Assembly (NCBI RefSeq): GCF_035956715.1
Contig: NZ_CP108381.1
Coordinates: forward strand, 4,992,001-5,056,000
Length of the DNA stretch: 64,000 nucleotides
Origin: Nocardia sp. NBC_01329
GTDB taxonomy: Bacteria > Actinomycetota > Actinomycetes > Mycobacteriales > Mycobacteriaceae
Reading direction: 5' to 3'
This document shows, in pieces, positions 44,868 to 54,100 of this stretch. Under the pieces are notes generated by a model, which was not told where the DNA came from, searched no databases, and saw only the letters and a list, made by a program, of their open reading frames with translations. The translations under genes were made by a program, and so were the position numbers. The stretch's first letter is position 1, and each line of letters begins with the position of its first letter.

Positions 44868-45410
44868 ATGGAGTCTGTACCGATACGTCAGCGCTGTGCC
44901 GCACTGGTCCTCATGGCCGCCGCGGCCGGCGCCATTCTCGGAACAACGGCACCCGCTCGAGCTCAGCCGATAACCGTTCCCGGCCTCGGCACATTCGAAC
45001 TCCCCGATCAGATCCAGTTGCCGACCGGAATCCCCGGGATCGGCATACCCGCCCCACAGATCTCCCCCGCCCCGCCGGTCGGCGATATCGCGGTCGCGGC
45101 GGCGCGCAGCAAACTCGGGGCACCCTATGTCTCCGGCGGCGCCGGGCCGAATGTTTTCGACTGCTCGGGCCTGGTGCAGTGGGCATATCAGCAGGCCGGA
45201 GTGCAGGTACCGCGCACCAGCTGGTCCCAGCTGTCCGCCGGCACCCCGGTCTCGCTCGATCAGCTGCACGTCGGCGATGTGATCTCCTACAGCGGCGGCG
45301 GCCATTCCGCGCTGTACGCCGGGGACGGTCAAGTGATCCACGCGGCGACCGACACCGTGGAGATATCCCCGCTGTCGTATTCGCCCGCGGTCGGAGCACG
45401 CCGCTTCTGA
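44868..45410 (+). CDS. secreted NlpC/P60 peptidoglycan endopeptidase
   Basis: 180 residues from ATG 44868. Signal peptide: IRQRCAALVLMAAAAGAILG, cut after ARAQ. The catalytic domain (about 70-180) has NVFDCSGLVQWAYQQAG (catalytic Cys), GGGHSALYAGDG (catalytic His) and VIHAATDT. A short Pro-rich linker lies before it. It cleaves the gamma-D-Glu-mDAP bond of peptidoglycan, as RipA does. Ends just before a strong terminator hairpin. Confidence 0.9.
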   Translation: MESVPIRQRCAALVLMAAAAGAILGTTAPARAQPITVPGLGTFELPDQIQLPTGIPGIGIPAPQISPAPPVGDIAVAAARSKLGAPYVSGGAGPNVFDCSGLVQWAYQQAGVQVPRTSWSQLSAGTPVSLDQLHVGDVISYSGGGHSALYAGDGQVIHAATDTVEISPLSYSPAVGARRF

Positions 45411-45490
45411 CCCGGGCCGCGACGTGGTCCCGGCCGACCGGCAGCAAGCCCGAACCACAGCCTCGGGCCCACGACGCACAGGTACAGCAC

Positions 45491-45519
45491 GGCCCCGGAA
45501 CGGTTTGCGTTCCGGGGCC
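45491..45519. terminator. terminator after the NlpC/P60 gene
   Basis: GGCCCCGGAACG (45491-45502) pairs with CGTTCCGGGGCC (45508-45519) across GTTTG: a 12-bp perfect GC-rich stem, 80 bases after the stop. An A-run follows on this strand rather than Ts. Confidence 0.7.
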
Positions 45520-45695
45520 GGCTGCGAAAATCCGAGACGTTCGGACTTCCGACCGCGCCTCGCCCTTTCTTTGATCACGCCTTCGCCGGAGCATACGATC
45601 GGCCGGCCCATACAGCCGACCGGCAAGTTACAAACTCAGGCGGTCCTGTCAACATTTCGTGAACGGAAGGCCCGGAAACACAGAAAAGCCGTGCA

Positions 45696-45713
45696 TTTCC
45701 CGCCCGCGGGAAA
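45696..45713. promoter_or_regulatory. leader hairpin before the EamA gene
   Basis: TTTCCCGC (45696-45703), CC, GCGGGAAA (45706-45713): a tight 8-bp stem ending nine bases before the ATG at 45722. It would include the ribosome-binding region, so it could limit translation, or it may be an operator; the lack of a U-run argues against termination. Confidence 0.45.
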
Positions 45714-45721
45714 AATTACAA

Positions 45722-46723
45722 ATGCCTATTAGTAGTTTCGACCATTACTGTGACGCCGTGTCACTCACCCCAGCAGTCGATCCCGTCTTACCGAGCAGGT
45801 CAGGACGTGGATATCGAGCCCCGGCCATACCGGCCCACATGCTCGTAGTCGCCGCGATGATATGCATTCATCTCGGCTCGGCCATGGCCAAGAATTTGAT
45901 AGAAATCGCGGGCGCCCAGACAACGGTATGCCTGCGCATCGCATTCGCCGGCCTTCTCGCGATCCTCATCTGGCGCCCGTCCCTGCGGATCGACCCGCGC
46001 GCGATTCCCGGTATCGTGGCGCTCGGCGCCGCCATCGCAATGATGAACCTCTGCTTCTACGCCGCCATCGAGCACATACCACTCGGTATGGCGGTCACCA
46101 TCGAATTCCTCGGCCCGCTCTGCGTCGCCCTGTTCACCTCCTGGCGCCCGAGCAACCTGATCCTGGCCGTGACCGCGGGCGCCGGAGTACTACTTCTCAC
46201 CGATTCCGCCGGAACCGCCTCGTGGACCGGAATCGGCTTCGCACTGCTGTCCGGACTCGGCTGGGCCGGTTACATCGTCTTCGGTAAAGCCGTTGCCCGC
46301 TACACCCCGACCAACGACGCCCTCGCCCTCGCCCTGGGACTCGGTGCCCTGGTCACGGTCCCGGTACTGCTGACCCGCACCGAGGACCTCCCACTGGATC
46401 CCTGGTTCCTGACCGGGGCCGTCGCCGTCGCCGTACTCACCTCATTGGTCCCACACGCCATCGAACTCAACGCGCTACGCCACATGGAGGTCTCGACCTT
46501 CGGCGTCATGATGAGCATGGGACCGGCGGTCGCCGCGCTGGCCGGGCTCGCCCTGCTCGGCGAGACATTGCGGCCGCTGCAGTGGGCGGGTATCGCCGCG
46601 GTGGTCGGGGCGAGCGCGGGCGCGACCCTGCTCGCCGACCGACGCACACCGATTCCGCCCGAAACCCCTGCGGGGCCCCAGCCCGTCCGGCCGATCCCCA
46701 ACGACCCAGTTCCAGCTACCTGA
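45722..46723 (+). CDS. EamA-family exporter (RhtA-like)
   Basis: 333 residues from ATG 45722 (a GTG at 45758 is also possible). Ten hydrophobic spans in two EamA halves: MICIHLGSAMAKNLIEIAGA, AAIEHIPLGMAVTIEFLGPL in the first, LSGLGWAGYIVFGKAVARYT and LRHMEVSTFGVMMSMGPAVA in the second. The VTIEFLGPLCVALF stretch is typical of RhtA-type threonine/homoserine exporters. It takes small metabolites out of the cell; the substrate is inferred. A hairpin lies just upstream. Confidence 0.85.
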   Translation: MPISSFDHYCDAVSLTPAVDPVLPSRSGRGYRAPAIPAHMLVVAAMICIHLGSAMAKNLIEIAGAQTTVCLRIAFAGLLAILIWRPSLRIDPRAIPGIVALGAAIAMMNLCFYAAIEHIPLGMAVTIEFLGPLCVALFTSWRPSNLILAVTAGAGVLLLTDSAGTASWTGIGFALLSGLGWAGYIVFGKAVARYTPTNDALALALGLGALVTVPVLLTRTEDLPLDPWFLTGAVAVAVLTSLVPHAIELNALRHMEVSTFGVMMSMGPAVAALAGLALLGETLRPLQWAGIAAVVGASAGATLLADRRTPIPPETPAGPQPVRPIPNDPVPAT

Positions 46724-46809
46724 TCTGTGGATACGGCGCGCATACCGCGTTCGGCGTCACCGACCCTCGATCGATATCGCTCCCGAGAAAGCGCTGCGGC
46801 GCGGTTTCA

Positions 46810-47805
46810 TCAGGTGCGCGGCGCATACGGGTCGGTCAATGTCACCGGTGTGCGCGCCGTCTCCGAAACAGCTTCGGGGAAGAACGAACCGGCGACATAC
46901 AATCGCGCGCGAGTGCGCCCCACCGGTTCCAGAATCCGCCTGCGGACGAGTTCACGCAGGTCACGCTGGGCCTGCTGAACACTCAGACCTTCACTCTGTT
47001 CGTACCGGCTCCGACGCACCCGACCCGACATCGCCACATCGTGCAACGCGGTGACCAGACGTTCGTCGAGCGATTCGGCGGTCGCGAACTCCGATAGCTG
47101 CTCCCATACCCGCCCGGATCGGACGAACCGCGCACGCACGGACTGCGCCTGCTGGTGGTACGCGGTCAGGTTGAACCGGACCCACTCCGATACATCCTGG
47201 CCGGGACGATATTCGCTGCCGAGACGTCGCAGCACCCGGTAGTACTCCCACGTATTACCCGGCCGGCCGAGCCATGCCTCGATCGAGCAGAACTCCGGGG
47301 CCAGCACCCCCTCCCGAGCGATCATCAGCGTCTGTAGTGAGCGCGACATCCGGCCGTTCCCGTCGGCCCACGGATGGATGGAGACAAGATGCAAATGCGC
47401 CATGGCCGCGCGAATCAGCGGATGCGTCCCGTCCGCGGTTTCGAGCCAGTCCACCAACTCCGCCATGAGCCGGGGAACCGCGTCGGCGTCCGGGGCGGTG
47501 TACGCGGCAATACTCGGGTCGCGGGCATCGGTTACATAGACCTGTCCACGCCGCCACTGCCCCGCCGGTTTGCGCGGTGAATGACGATGTCCCTGCAACA
47601 TCCAATGCAGGGCATTCAGCATCTCTTTGACGTAGGTGAAGTCTTCGACGTCGTGCAAGGTCTGGATATAGGTCATCATCTGCTCATAGGCGAGCGTCTC
47701 CGCGCGGTTCTCCTCGGAGATGTCCACATCGTGCTCTCCGGCCAGGAGGTCCTCGACATCAACGGTGGCCACTTTGAAACCCTCGATGGAGTTCGAGGCC
47801 GCCAC
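46810..47805 (-). CDS. Fic-domain protein (AMPylase-type), truncated at the 5' end
   Basis: 331 residues from GTG 47805. The active-site loop HPWADGNGRMSR (residue about 145-156) is the HPFx[D/E]GNGR motif that transfers AMP or another nucleotide to a protein; the inhibitory-helix motif SNSIEG is at residues 4-9. The C-terminal third is a winged helix (SEGLSVQQAQRDLRELVRRR). Homologues carry 40 or more residues before the SxxxEG motif; here the frame continues only ten codons further up to the stop of narI, so the N-terminal part is missing. It lies 39 bases behind narI. Confidence 0.78.
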   Translation of the reverse strand: MAASNSIEGFKVATVDVEDLLAGEHDVDISEENRAETLAYEQMMTYIQTLHDVEDFTYVKEMLNALHWMLQGHRHSPRKPAGQWRRGQVYVTDARDPSIAAYTAPDADAVPRLMAELVDWLETADGTHPLIRAAMAHLHLVSIHPWADGNGRMSRSLQTLMIAREGVLAPEFCSIEAWLGRPGNTWEYYRVLRRLGSEYRPGQDVSEWVRFNLTAYHQQAQSVRARFVRSGRVWEQLSEFATAESLDERLVTALHDVAMSGRVRRSRYEQSEGLSVQQAQRDLRELVRRRILEPVGRTRARLYVAGSFFPEAVSETARTPVTLTDPYAPRT

Positions 47806-47844
47806 GGCATCGGCCGTGAGGAACTTCCTCTGAGGCGCTTCACG

Positions 47845-48609
47845 TTATTGGATCCGCTCCCACCCCCGCCGCTCCGGCCGGGAACCCAGTTCCCGGTCGC
47901 GGCTGCGGTAGACGATATAGGGCCTGGTCAGATATCCGATCGGCATCGAGAAGACGTGAACCAGCCGGGTGAACGGCCAGAATGCGAACAGGAGCCAGGC
48001 GGCGAGCGCGTGCAGCTGGAAACCGATGGGGGCGGCCAGGATCAGGTCGGTGTCCGGGCGGAAGGACAGGATCGAGCGGAACCACGGGGAGACCGTTTGC
48101 CGGTAGTCGTGGGGGTGGTTGTTCGCATTGTTGACCACCGTGGTGCCGAATCCCAGGAGCAGGGTGCCGATGAGCAGCACATACATGATCTTGTCGTTGG
48201 TGGTCGTCGCGGAGAACACCGGCCCGGTGGTGCGGCGGCGGTAGATGAGGATCGCGGCTCCCGCGAGAGTAGCGACTCCGGCCAGTATCCCGAGGATCGT
48301 CGACGCGGCGTGGTACACCCCGTCACCGATGCCGACGCTCTCGGTCCAGCCCTCCGGGATGAGCAATCCGACGATATGGCCGAGGATCACCAACAGGATC
48401 CCGTAGTGGAACAGCGGACTGCCCAGCCGCAGCAGCCGGTTCTCATAGAGCTGCGAGGAACGGGTGGTCCAGCCGAACTTGTCGTAACGGTAGCGCCAGT
48501 AGTGGCCCACCAGGAAGATCGCGATGGAAGCGTAGGGCAGTGCGACCCACAGCAGGATGTCGCCGGCGGTGAGGCTTTCGCCCGGGGCGGCGAGCGGGGT
48601 GACGTTCAT
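47845..48609 (-). CDS. narI: respiratory nitrate reductase gamma subunit (cytochrome b)
   Basis: 254 residues from ATG 48609. Five-span membrane protein; heme-b His ligands lie in FHYGILLVILGHIVG (two His, span 2) and LHALAAWLLFAFWPFTRLVH (span 5). It takes electrons from menaquinol at the outer face and passes them to NarH. Starts by ATGA overlap with narJ. Its stop is in the same frame as the fic gene behind it. Confidence 0.9.
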   Translation of the reverse strand: MNVTPLAAPGESLTAGDILLWVALPYASIAIFLVGHYWRYRYDKFGWTTRSSQLYENRLLRLGSPLFHYGILLVILGHIVGLLIPEGWTESVGIGDGVYHAASTILGILAGVATLAGAAILIYRRRTTGPVFSATTTNDKIMYVLLIGTLLLGFGTTVVNNANNHPHDYRQTVSPWFRSILSFRPDTDLILAAPIGFQLHALAAWLLFAFWPFTRLVHVFSMPIGYLTRPYIVYRSRDRELGSRPERRGWERIQ

Positions 48610-49454
48610 CGACGCGCCTCGGTGTTGATGGCGGCGCCTCCGGCGCCGCGGGGTCGGGGCCCTATTGACCCCGGTTCTTCACTCCGGCGCTCAGTCGCCG
48701 CGCTCCTTCGCTCTGTCGCTCCAGAACCGGGGCGGGCCCCGACCGCTGAGGCAGACCGACCGGAGTAGACGGATGGTGTGCCCAGGTCTGCGGGGCCGGC
48801 TCCGCGCCGGGCCACGACTGGATCGGGGAGGTACTGGGGTGGGGTGAACGGAGCGAGGCCGACGGCTTCCTCGGGTGGACCGTCGGCGATGAGCCGGGCT
48901 ACGGCGTCGTCTTCGGAGCCGGCCAGCGGAGGCAGGGTGGCGGTGACCGATTCGAGCACGTCCGCCCAGGGCGAGCCGGAGTCGCGCAGGCCCCGACGCA
49001 TTACTTCCAGACCGGCCCGGTGCTCGGTGAGCAGGCGTAACCCGGTTTCGGCGTTACCGGAGGCGGCGAACTCCAGCACCACGGACAGGTGGTCGGGCAG
49101 TTCCTCGTCGGAGAGTTTCAGCCCGGCGTCGCGATACGCCTGTTTGAAACGCAGGAGGGCGACACCGCGTTTCCGGGTGTCGCCGTAGGCGAAATAGGTG
49201 AGATAGGGGCTGAACCGTTTGCGATGATCGAAGGTCGCCACGTAGTCGGCGGCGAGTTCGAAGACCGACCGGGTCCGCACCCGACCCAGGAACCGGCTGA
49301 GCGGGGCCCCGACCGGTGGAGGCAGTGTCGCCGCCACCGTGCCGAGGAGATCCATGGTGCGGCGCAGGGATTCGTCCGGGTAGCCGAGCAACAGTGACTG
49401 CACCTGCCAGGCGGCGGCACGAGCGGCCGGGTCCAGACCTTTCGCCGCCTTCAT
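48606..49454 (-). CDS. narJ: nitrate reductase chaperone NarJ, with extended tail
   Basis: 282 residues from ATG 49454, overlapping the narH stop. The chaperone core (about 1-200) reads AAWQVQSLLLGYPDESLRRT, FDHRKRFSPYLTYFAYGDTR and LPDHLSVVLEFAASGN. After AVGLAPFTPPQYLPDPVVAR there is a ~70-residue low-complexity tail (GATERRSAATERRSEEPGS) not found in NarJ, encoded over the inverted repeat at 48653-48744. NarJ inserts the molybdenum cofactor into NarG. Confidence 0.85.
   Translation of the reverse strand: MKAAKGLDPAARAAAWQVQSLLLGYPDESLRRTMDLLGTVAATLPPPVGAPLSRFLGRVRTRSVFELAADYVATFDHRKRFSPYLTYFAYGDTRKRGVALLRFKQAYRDAGLKLSDEELPDHLSVVLEFAASGNAETGLRLLTEHRAGLEVMRRGLRDSGSPWADVLESVTATLPPLAGSEDDAVARLIADGPPEEAVGLAPFTPPQYLPDPVVARRGAGPADLGTPSVYSGRSASAVGARPGSGATERRSAATERRSEEPGSIGPRPRGAGGAAINTEARR
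48653..48744. repeat. 92-bp double inverted repeat inside the narJ 3' end
   Basis: Outer arms GTCGGGGCCC (48653-48662) and GGGCCCCGAC (48735-48744), inner arms CCCCGGTTCT (48670-48679) and AGAACCGGGG (48724-48733), all perfect. The enclosed part has repeats of CGCTC type. It matches the codons of the extra NarJ tail and looks like an inserted repeat element. Confidence 0.65.
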
Positions 49455-51127
49455 CGCTGCTCGTCCGCGTCGCCGGATCGCGGGCTGCCCTCGGGCGGGA
49501 AGAGCCCGTCGGGGACTTTTCCGTCCCAGTTGAGCAGGTTCACCCGGCCGCTTCCGCCGACACTGGTCGCGGTATCCGCGGTCTGCCGGTTGCGCAGCAT
49601 CCGGAAGTTCTCCACCGCGATAGGCGAAACTCCACCCGAGCTCTCCCCGAACGGACCGGAGCCTGTCATTCCCGGGCCGCCCTCGTAGTCCAGGCTGCAA
49701 TCGGTGGCGAGCTCTTCCAGCCCGTGCGCCGATTCGGTGTGCGCGGGCGGGATCACGTAGCGCTCGTCATATTTGGCCAGGGCGAGCAGCCGGAACATAT
49801 CGTAGATCTGTTCCCCGGTCATACCGACCGCCGCCGCGATGCGCTCCTGGGGTTCACGGCCGAGATTGATATCGCGCATATAGCTGCGCATGGCGGCCAG
49901 CCGGCGCAGCACCGCGTTCACCGGGCCGGGATCGCCGGCGGTGAACAGTTGCGCGAGGTAGTCCACCGGAATGCGCAGTGCCTCGATGGCAGCGAAGAGA
50001 TTGCCGTGATCCTCCGCGTCGTGACCGGTATCGCGGACGATATCGACCACCGGTGACAGCGGCGGGATATACCAGACCATCGGCATAGTGCGATATTCCG
50101 GATGCAGGGGCAGCGCGACCTTGTAGGTATTGATCAGCGAATAGATCGGCGAGCGGTCCGCGGCCTCCACCCAATCCCACGGAATACCCGCGCGTTCGGC
50201 CTCCCGCCGCACTTCGGGGTCGGCGGGATCGAGGAAAACCTCCCGCTGCGCTTCGTAGAGTCCCTGTTCGTCCGGTGTGGCCGCGGCTTCCAGCACCTTG
50301 TCGGCGTCGTAGAGGACCAGCCCGATATAGCGCAGCCGCCCTACGCAGGTCTCGGCGCAGACCGTCGGTAATCCGACCTCCACCCGCGGGAAACAGAAGG
50401 TACATTTCTCGGCTTTCCCGGTGCGATGGTTGAAATAGATCTTCTTGTAGGGACAACCGGAGACACACATCCGCCAGCCCCGGCAGCGGTCCTGGTCCAC
50501 CAGGACGATCCCGTCCTCGGTGCGCTTGTAGATCGCGCCCGACGGACACGACGCGGCGCAGGACGGGTTCAGGCAGTGCTCGCAGATCCGCGGCAGATAG
50601 AACATGAAGGTCTGCTCGAATTCGAAACGCACCTTCTCGGTGAGTTTGCGCAGCAGCGGGTCACGATCACCGAATTCGGGTGCGCCACCGAGATCGTCGT
50701 CCCAGTTCGCCGACCATTCGATCTTCGTGTCCTCGCCCGTGATCAGCGATTTCGGCCGGGCCACCGGGGTGTGACGCTGGGCGGGTGCGGTGGTGAGGTT
50801 CTCGTAGTCGTAGGTCCAGGGTTCGTAATAGTCGCTCAGAGCGGGCAGGATCGGATTGCTGAAGATCGTGAACAATTTGCGCAACCGGCCGCCACCTTTG
50901 AGTTGCAACCTGCCCCGTCGATTCAGGTCCCACCCGCCGCGCCACCGATCCTGATCCTCATAAGTGCGCGGATATCCTTGTCCGGGCCGGGTTTCCACAT
51001 TGTTGAACCACACGTATTCCACGCCCGACCGGTTCGTCCACGCCTGTTTGCAAGTGACCGAACAGGTATGACAGCCGATACATTTATCGAGATTCATCAC
51101 CATCGCCATCTGTGCCATCACCCGCAT
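49451..51127 (-). CDS. narH: respiratory nitrate reductase beta subunit (iron-sulfur)
   Basis: 558 residues from ATG 51127, sharing one base with the narG stop. Four ferredoxin-like cysteine groups: CIGCHTCSVTCKQAW, CEHCLNPSCAASCPSGAI, CRGWRMCVSGCPYK (Trp in place of one Cys, typical of the NarH 3Fe-4S cluster) and CTFCFPR with CAETCVGRLRYIG. It passes electrons from NarI to NarG. The tail after GGPGMTGSGPFGESSGGVSP is longer than in E. coli. Confidence 0.93.
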   Translation of the reverse strand: MRVMAQMAMVMNLDKCIGCHTCSVTCKQAWTNRSGVEYVWFNNVETRPGQGYPRTYEDQDRWRGGWDLNRRGRLQLKGGGRLRKLFTIFSNPILPALSDYYEPWTYDYENLTTAPAQRHTPVARPKSLITGEDTKIEWSANWDDDLGGAPEFGDRDPLLRKLTEKVRFEFEQTFMFYLPRICEHCLNPSCAASCPSGAIYKRTEDGIVLVDQDRCRGWRMCVSGCPYKKIYFNHRTGKAEKCTFCFPRVEVGLPTVCAETCVGRLRYIGLVLYDADKVLEAAATPDEQGLYEAQREVFLDPADPEVRREAERAGIPWDWVEAADRSPIYSLINTYKVALPLHPEYRTMPMVWYIPPLSPVVDIVRDTGHDAEDHGNLFAAIEALRIPVDYLAQLFTAGDPGPVNAVLRRLAAMRSYMRDINLGREPQERIAAAVGMTGEQIYDMFRLLALAKYDERYVIPPAHTESAHGLEELATDCSLDYEGGPGMTGSGPFGESSGGVSPIAVENFRMLRNRQTADTATSVGGSGRVNLLNWDGKVPDGLFPPEGSPRSGDADEQR

Positions 51128-54100
51128 CAGTAGCTCACCTCCTGGCTGCGACGGCGGATCACGGTCACCTCGTCGCGTTGATTACCGGTGGGTCCGAGAT
51201 AGTTGAACGCGAAACTGAGCTGGGCGTATCCACCGATCAGATGGCTGGGTTTGACCAGCAGCCGGGTCAGCGAATTGTGGATACCGCCCCGATGCCCGGA
51301 AGTCTCACTGATCGGCACATCGATGAGCCGGTCCTGCGCGTGGTACATGTACACGGTTCCGGCCGGCATCCGATGCGAGACCACCGCCCGGGCCACCACC
51401 ACACCGTTACGGTTGACCGCCTCCACCCATTCGTTGTCGGCGACACCGATCGTCGCCGCGTCCCGGGGCGAGATCCAGATATTGGGCCCACCGCGCGAGA
51501 GGCTCAGCATGAACAGGTTGTCCTGGTATTCGGAGTGGATGGACCATTTGCTGTGCGGGGTGAGATAGCGGACGGTGACCCCCAGCTCCCCCGTCGAGCC
51601 CAGTACCGGTTCCCCGAACAGCGCGGCCATGTTCAGTGGCGGCCGGTACACCGGTAGCCCCTCGCCGAGTTCGGTCATCCAATCGTGGTCGAGATAGAAA
51701 TGCTGGCGGCCGGTGAGCGTATGCCAGGGTTTGCGGCGTTCGACATTGATGGTGAACGGCGAATAGCGGCGGCCGCCGGTTTCCGACCCCGACCATTCCG
51801 GCGAGGTGATCACCGGAACCGGAGCGGCCTGGGTATCGGCGAAAGTGATTTGTTTGCCCTCGTGTTCGGCGGCCAGATCGGCGAGCCGGACCCCGGTGCG
51901 CTGTTCGAGTTTCCGGAACCCCTCGGTGGCCAGGCGGCCGTTCGTGGTGCCGGACAGTGCCAGAATCGCCTCGCAGGCCTGGATACCGCGCTGTAGCGAC
52001 GGCCGGCCGTCGGCCGGGCCACCGCGGATCACCCCGTTCTTGTGCCGCAGATATTCGACCTCGGGCCCGAAATCGAACGTCACGCCCTTCGTGGTGCCGC
52101 CGAGTTTCTCCGCCAGCGGGCCCAGTGCACCCATCTTCGCCGCGATCGCACCGTAATCACGTTCCACCACCACGAGTTTCGGCATGGTCACACCGGGGAT
52201 GGGCTCGATATCCCCGGTCTTCCAATCCGCGACCCGGCCGTGCGGTGTGGCGAGTTCGTCGGGGGTGTCGTGCAACAGCGGGACCGCCACCACATCCTTG
52301 CGTACCCCGAGCCGCGGTCCGGCGAGTTCGCTGAACTTCGCCGCGATCGCCCGGAAGGCGTCCCAATCGGTGCGGGTCTGCCAAGGCGGCGCGATGGCGG
52401 GGTTGAACGAATGCACGAACGGATGCATATCGGTGGTGTTCAGATCGTGCTTCTCGTACCAGGTCGCCGCGGGCAGCACGATATCGGAGAACAGCGTGGT
52501 GCTGGTCATCCGGAAATCCAGGGTCAGCAGCAGATCGAGCTTGCCTCTTGGGGCGTCGGGCCGCCACACCACATCGCGCGGGCGTGCCCCGGCCGGGGTC
52601 TGTTTGGCGCGCAACGAGGATTCGGTGCCCAGGAGATGTTCGAGGAAATATTCGTTGCCCTTGGCCGAGGAACCCAGCAGGTTGGCCCGCCACACACTCA
52701 GCACCCGCGGGAAGTTCTCAGGTGCGTCGGGATCCTCGCAGGCGAAGCGCATCCGGCCGGAACGCAGTTCCGACACCACGTAACCGGCCAGCGATCCACC
52801 CTCGGCTTCGGCGGCCTCGACCAGTTCCAGCGGGTTGCGGTCGAAGGTGGGGTAGGACGGCATCCAGCCCAGCCGCGCGGATTGCGCGATCACATCGGCG
52901 GTACTCATCCCCGCCAGCTGTCCGGCACCGGGTGTGGCCGAGAGTTTGTCCGCGCCGAACCAGTCGTAGCGGAACTGGTCGGAATGCAGGTACCAGAACG
53001 CGGTCTGGATCATCTGCCGCGGCGGCCGCGACCAGTCCAGCGCCGAGGCCAGCTGCGCCCATCCGGTGACCGGACGGCATTTCTCCTGGCCCACATAGTG
53101 TGCCCAACCCCCGCCGTTCACGCCCTGACATCCGGTGAGTGTGGTCAGGGTGAGGAACGCGCGATAGATGGTGTCGGAATGGAACCAGTGGTTTGTTCCG
53201 GCGCCCATGATGATCATCGAACGGCCGTTGCTCTCCTCGGCGTTGCCCGCGAACTCGCGCGCGATCCGAAGGGCCACCGAGGCCGGTACACCGGTGATCG
53301 ATTCCTGCCAGGCCGGGGTGTAGGGCTGAGAGGGGTCGTCGTAGTCGACCGGCCATTCCCCCGGCAATCCCTTCCGGTGCACGCCGAACTGCGCCAGCAT
53401 CAGGTCGAACACCGTGGTGACGAGGTGGCCGTTCACCCGCCGGACCGGTATGCCGCGCAGCATCGTGGGGTCCTCACCCGCCACGGTGTCGAACCGGGGC
53501 AGCGAGACCGGTACCGCGGTTCTGCCGAACACTGTCAGTTGCGGCACCACCCCTTCGAGATCGAGATTCCAGTTCCCGATCCCGGTTTCGCCGTAGCGGT
53601 GACCGACCGAGCCGTTCGGGACGACCGGACGGCCGTCGGCGGCGAGCACCACTGTTTTGAAGGCGGCGTTCTCCACCTCGGCGTATTCGTCGAGATCGGC
53701 GGCGGTCAAGAACTTGCCCGCGACGTAGCCGTCCGCGGTCTCCTCCACCCGCACCAAGAACGGCAGATCGGTGAACTGGCGGACATAGCTCGCGAAATAC
53801 GGCACTTCACGTTCGACGAAGAACTCGCGCAACACCACATGCCCCATGGCCATGGCCAGCGCGCCGTCGGTACCGGGATGCGGGGCCAGCCATTCGTCGG
53901 CGAATTTCACATTGTCGGCGTAGTCCGGGGAGACCGCGACGACCTTCTGCCCGCGATAACGCGCCTCGGTCATCCAGTGCGCGTCCGGGGTGCGGGTCAC
54001 CGGCAGATTCGACCCCCACATGATCAGATATCCGGCGTCCCACCAGTCCCCCGACTCCGGGACGTCGGTCTGGTCGCCGAAGACCTGCGGGGAGGCCACC

